Below the pieces are notes generated by a model that worked only from the letters and a program-made list of their open reading frames with translations, searched no databases and was not told the origin of the DNA. Below are positions 5,158-7,664 of a DNA stretch of 7,664 nucleotides, piece after piece (the stretch's first letter is position 1; each line of letters opens with the position of its first letter). The stretch is from Acholeplasmatales bacterium. Lineage in GTDB: Bacteria > Bacillota_I > Bacilli_A > Acholeplasmatales > Anaeroplasmataceae. A program made the position numbers and the translations under genes. The stretch covers positions 1 through 7,664 of the forward strand of contig JAEELC010000041.1 of NCBI GenBank assembly GCA_016288675.1, written 5' to 3'.

Positions 5158-6486
5158 ATGAATAACTTTAACTTTAATTTAAATAATAATTCTCCATTAT
5201 ATCTTCAAATATATAATGGTATAAAAAATAATATTATTAATAATACATTTAAATATAATGATAAATTACCTTCTAAAAGAAAATACGCTCTTGATTTAAA
5301 TGTATCTATTAATACTATTATGAATGCATATAATATGCTGCTTGAAGAAGGATATATTTATTCTGTTAATAAATCAGGATATTTTATTAATAATATTAAT
5401 ATAATTAATAAACCTAAAGAAATAAAGATAATAGATTATAATTCCCATAATTATAAATATGATTTAACATGCGAAAATACTAAAGATTTCCCTATTAGTG
5501 TTTTTAATAAGATAACACGTGAAATTATTAATGAATCAAATTTCTTAGTACGTTCTCCTTTTAGTGGAAATATTGAATTAAAAAGCGTAATTAAAGAAAT
5601 GTTATATGAAAAAAAGAATATGATAGTATCAACAAATCAAATATTTATCTCAAATGGTGGTAAATCTTTAATTAATCATATTATTAGATTCTTAAATGTA
5701 GATAAAATAGCTGTTGAAGAGCCAGGATTCTATAATTCAAATAATTTTAATGTAGAAACATGCTATATCAATGTGGATAACGAAGGAATTATGCTAGAAA
5801 AGTTAAAAGAATCAAATGCTAAGCTCTCAATTGTAACAAGCTGTTCAGAATTCCCACTTGGAATAAAGATGAGCATGAAAAGAAAAAATGATATAGCTAA
5901 TTATTTAACATCACATAATAGCTATATCATAGAAGACGCATTTGATTCTTCCTTTAGAAATCAAGGCATTTTTTCCACACCTTTATTTAATTTGAGTCAT
6001 AATGTTATCTACATTGAATCATTTTCAAGAACTATGTTTCCAGGTCTAAATATAACATTTATGGTATTACCTAATCATTTAGTAGATGATTTTAACAAAT
6101 ATTATTCTACATTTGGCGCAAGCGTTTCTACTATAGATCAATTAGTTCTAGCACGTTTCATTAAAGATAATTATTACGATAGACATATAAATAAGCTTAG
6201 AATTAATTTTTTAAATATAAAAAAAGAACTTAAAAATAAATTATTAAGTTCTAATAAAATTATATCTATTAATGATTTAAATTATTCTTCTATCATTATT
6301 AATTATAAATCTAATAAGAATGAGAAAGAAATTAAAGAATATTTTAATAATCATAATATTAAAATTAATTTTTTATCATCCTTTTCTCATATTAAAAATT
6401 ATGATAATTATCTAATAATTGGTTTTACTAACATAGATAAAAATAATTTAATGATTATTATTGATGATTTCTTAAATTATTTATAA
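5158..6486 (+). CDS. MocR-type (GntR-aminotransferase) regulator without PLP-binding lysine
   Basis: A 442-aa protein with a GntR winged helix at 12-77 (SPLYLQI, KLPSKR, VSINTIMNAYNMLLEEGYI, SGYF) and a class I aminotransferase-fold domain from about 105. Family landmarks are present: VEEPGF (186-191), FPLGIKMSMKRK (232-243), IEDAFDSSFR (258-267) and IESFSRTMFPGLNI (286-299). In typical members these last two read EDDYDSEFR and SFSKTLFPGLRIG. Here the Schiff-base Lys is Arg291 (codon AGA 6028-6030), the Tyr contacting the PLP ring hydroxyl is Phe262, and the phosphate-binding Arg is Asn298; Asp260, the pyridine-nitrogen partner, is kept. The protein should therefore not bind PLP covalently. 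Length is normal and the frame intact. It lies divergent to the ECF gene, over a shared operator. It could sense another ligand or act without one. Confidence 0.9.
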   Translation: MNNFNFNLNNNSPLYLQIYNGIKNNIINNTFKYNDKLPSKRKYALDLNVSINTIMNAYNMLLEEGYIYSVNKSGYFINNINIINKPKEIKIIDYNSHNYKYDLTCENTKDFPISVFNKITREIINESNFLVRSPFSGNIELKSVIKEMLYEKKNMIVSTNQIFISNGGKSLINHIIRFLNVDKIAVEEPGFYNSNNFNVETCYINVDNEGIMLEKLKESNAKLSIVTSCSEFPLGIKMSMKRKNDIANYLTSHNSYIIEDAFDSSFRNQGIFSTPLFNLSHNVIYIESFSRTMFPGLNITFMVLPNHLVDDFNKYYSTFGASVSTIDQLVLARFIKDNYYDRHINKLRINFLNIKKELKNKLLSSNKIISINDLNYSSIIINYKSNKNEKEIKEYFNNHNIKINFLSSFSHIKNYDNYLIIGFTNIDKNNLMIIIDDFLNYL

Positions 6487-6518
6487 AAAATAGAGCAATG
6501 ACAACATTGCTCTATTTT
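6487..6518. terminator. Bidirectional terminator between MocR and pncC genes
   Basis: A perfect 14-bp stem (6487-6500 with 6505-6518, ends AAAATAGAG / CTCTATTTT) with a 4-nt loop starts at the base after the MocR stop codon. It includes the pncC stop codon (6512-6514). Both strands have T-runs after the stem, so one element serves the two convergent genes. Confidence 0.9.
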
Positions 6519-6982
6519 GTTAATAATTTATACATATAATCAATTGCAAAGCGCGCGGCAGCTCTACGGTTTTTATTTCTATCGTTATAATTAAATACTT
6601 TTCTTACTGTATATACTTTATCATTTATCTTAAATCCGAAGCAAACACAGCCAACAGGAGTATTTTCACTTCCACCAGTAGGACCGGCTACACCAGTAGC
6701 TGATATTCCAATTTGAGCACCAGCTTTAATTCCTGCCTTAAGTGCCATATCATAAGCCACTTCTTGACTTACTACACCATATTTATCAATAAGGTTTTTA
6801 TCTACTCCTACAAGGTTTACTTTTGATGATATTGCATATGTAACATATGCTTCATCTAATACAGCTGATGAACCTGATACTTCAACAAGTGTAGAGGCTA
6901 TTAAACCTCCTGTTAAACTTTCACATGTAGTAATATGCAAATTATGTTCTATTAGGTATTCTACTAATTCTTTATTTTTCAT
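6512..6982 (-). CDS. pncC: Nicotinamide-nucleotide amidohydrolase, stand-alone CinA C-terminal domain
   Basis: A 156-aa protein matching the CinA C-terminal (PncC) family over its whole length. It has CESLTGGLIAS (20-30), VTYAISSK (47-54), GVVSQEVAYDMA (69-80), SATGVAGPTGG (94-104) and PVG (109-111), with an Arg-rich helix RNKNRRAAARFA near the end. The family enzyme deamidates NMN to nicotinate mononucleotide in the pyridine nucleotide cycle, in the cytoplasm. The N-terminal CinA domain (MoCF-like) is absent, as in E. coli PncC. ATG 6980-6982 follows GAGG at 6 nt. Its first 11 nt overlap the end of the upstream membrane-protein gene, so the two are co-transcribed and probably translationally coupled. 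Activity is known for the family; for this copy it is inferred. Confidence 0.9.
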   Translation of the reverse strand: MKNKELVEYLIEHNLHITTCESLTGGLIASTLVEVSGSSAVLDEAYVTYAISSKVNLVGVDKNLIDKYGVVSQEVAYDMALKAGIKAGAQIGISATGVAGPTGGSENTPVGCVCFGFKINDKVYTVRKVFNYNDRNKNRRAAARFAIDYMYKLLTK

Positions 6983-7661
6983 ACTTTTCCTCTTTTAAAG
7001 GTAAATTTTCTTTTAAATATTTATATATATTACTAGATAATTCTATTTCAGTATAATCATTAAGTTTAATTATTAACATACTTGGATTATCTAATTTAGT
7101 ATTTTCAATATTTAAATGAGGTGATTCAATATCACCTTTTAAGCAATAGCTTAAAATATCAGTTATCTTAATTTCAATCTTATTTAAATCTATAACACGA
7201 TCTGTCATTACCTTTAAATAATCTTTACCTATATTATATTTAGTTGTACGTAAAGGATCTTCTGCAATAATAAACTTATATCCATTTGTAAGTAATATAG
7301 CTTCACTTGTTCTAAATTTATTAGCAGCAGTTTCTTTAATCAAAATACTTTCTTTAGTATATCCTTCATAATCCATAAATATTTCATCATATTCTTTTTT
7401 TAATGAATTATTATATTCTATTCTTCTTTTTTCAAAAGGTAGAATTGAAAAGAATATATATATTAACGCACTTAAGAAAACAGATAATATATATAATCCT
7501 ATATTTTTATTATCAAATATTAAAATAAGAATTAATGAAATAATTAAAACTAAAAATGAAGAAATAATTTTTCTTTTAAGAAGGAATTTTTTATTATAAC
7601 CAAGATATATAGAAAGTAAATATATATCTTGGTTATCAAATTCAAATTCCTCATCAATCAT
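6972..7661 (-). CDS. Two-helix membrane protein, unknown function
   Basis: A 229-aa protein (start uncertain). A short acidic N-terminus (MIDEEFEFD) is followed by two adjacent hydrophobic helices at about 31-49 and 54-74, then a mostly polar domain of about 150 residues rich in beta-prone stretches (for example YKFIIAEDP and SMLIIKLNDYTEIELSS), likely cytoplasmic because the helix pair forms a hairpin flanked by Lys/Arg (KKFLLKRK, FEKRR). The layout recalls YcxB-like or bacterial PH-domain membrane proteins, but I see no diagnostic motif and do not name a family. The only visible ATG is at 7659-7661, three bases from the window end with no ribosome-binding site in view, so the true start may lie upstream. 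Its stop overlaps pncC by 11 nt. A 16-bp inverted repeat lies in codons 9-22. Confidence 0.7.
   Translation of the reverse strand: MIDEEFEFDNQDIYLLSIYLGYNKKFLLKRKIISSFLVLIISLILILIFDNKNIGLYILSVFLSALIYIFFSILPFEKRRIEYNNSLKKEYDEIFMDYEGYTKESILIKETAANKFRTSEAILLTNGYKFIIAEDPLRTTKYNIGKDYLKVMTDRVIDLNKIEIKITDILSYCLKGDIESPHLNIENTKLDNPSMLIIKLNDYTEIELSSNIYKYLKENLPLKEEKYEK
7596..7636. repeat. Perfect 16-bp inverted repeat inside a coding region
   Basis: ATAACCAAGATATATA (7596-7611) is the exact reverse complement of 7621-7636, with a 9-nt loop between. It lies in codons 9-22 of the two-helix membrane-protein gene and has no T-run after it on either strand, so it is not a standard terminator. It would form a stable hairpin in the mRNA just after the start codon. 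Confidence 0.85.
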
Positions 7662-7664
7662 ATA

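Noticed and set aside
5888..5930. 11-bp inverted repeat (ATGATATAGCT / AGCTATATCAT) inside the MocR gene
   Set aside because: With a 21-nt loop in DNA this AT-rich, about one such repeat per two windows is expected by chance by a rough estimate.
5158..6486. Naming the regulator PdxR and the ECF protein PdxU
   Set aside because: The context suits vitamin B6, but the regulator lacks the PLP-binding residues and no pdx gene is in view, so the symbols would overstate the evidence.
7119..7156. Two adjacent hairpins (AGGTGAT/ATCACCT and TTTTAAGC/GCTTAAAA) in the membrane-protein gene
   Set aside because: Arms of 7 and 8 bp are expected several times by chance here; no T-run follows and they lie mid-gene.
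1..7664. CRISPR array, tRNA, rRNA, replication origin, attachment site or known riboswitch
   Set aside because: No regularly spaced repeats, tRNA cloverleaf, DnaA-box cluster or recognisable aptamer core was seen in the gaps, which are short and mostly accounted for.

Overview
The window is very AT-rich and carries strong Shine-Dalgarno sites, near-consensus sigma-A-type promoters and intrinsic terminators at most gene ends. With a GntR/MocR regulator, an ECF-transporter S component, a WYL regulator and a Gram-positive-type lipoprotein, this points to a low-GC Bacillota of the Erysipelotrichia/Mollicutes-related kind, but no marker fixes the taxon. All eight genes stop with TAA or TAG. The three tryptophans seen are all TGG, so the standard code fits and no gene is broken by TGA.

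Layout: 1-244 holds only what looks like a decayed transposase fragment (+). From 245 to 5053 five genes lie on the minus strand: a class I SAM-dependent methyltransferase (245-1369), a 60-aa single-pass membrane protein (1407-1589), a thioredoxin-like lipoprotein without redox cysteines (1909-2448), a 530-aa fusion of a WYL-type regulator to a HAD phosphatase (2571-4163), and an ECF vitamin-transporter S component (4235-5053). Divergent from the last is a MocR-type regulator (5158-6486, +). A perfect 14-bp bidirectional terminator separates it from two overlapping minus-strand genes: pncC-like NMN deamidase (6512-6982) and a two-helix membrane protein of unknown function (6972-7661).

The 319-bp gap at 1590-1908 is not empty. 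It contains a complete, previously unassigned transcription unit on the minus strand: cre-like box, TTGCAT-16-TATAAT promoter, 5' hairpin, pyrimidine-rich stretch and terminator. I read it as a candidate small RNA of about 95 nt.

Functional logic: the MocR/ECF pair shares an 86-bp divergent control region with an ACTGGT/ACCAGT inverted repeat and a third half-site, so the regulator very likely controls the vitamin transporter and itself. Unexpectedly, the regulator has lost the PLP Schiff-base lysine (now Arg291) and two other PLP ligands, so it should not sense PLP in the usual way. The WYL-HAD gene keeps a good ribosome-binding site and ATG just before the HAD domain, suggesting a recent in-frame fusion or two protein products. 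These three (sRNA unit, PLP-blind MocR, WYL-HAD fusion) are the most interesting parts of the window.
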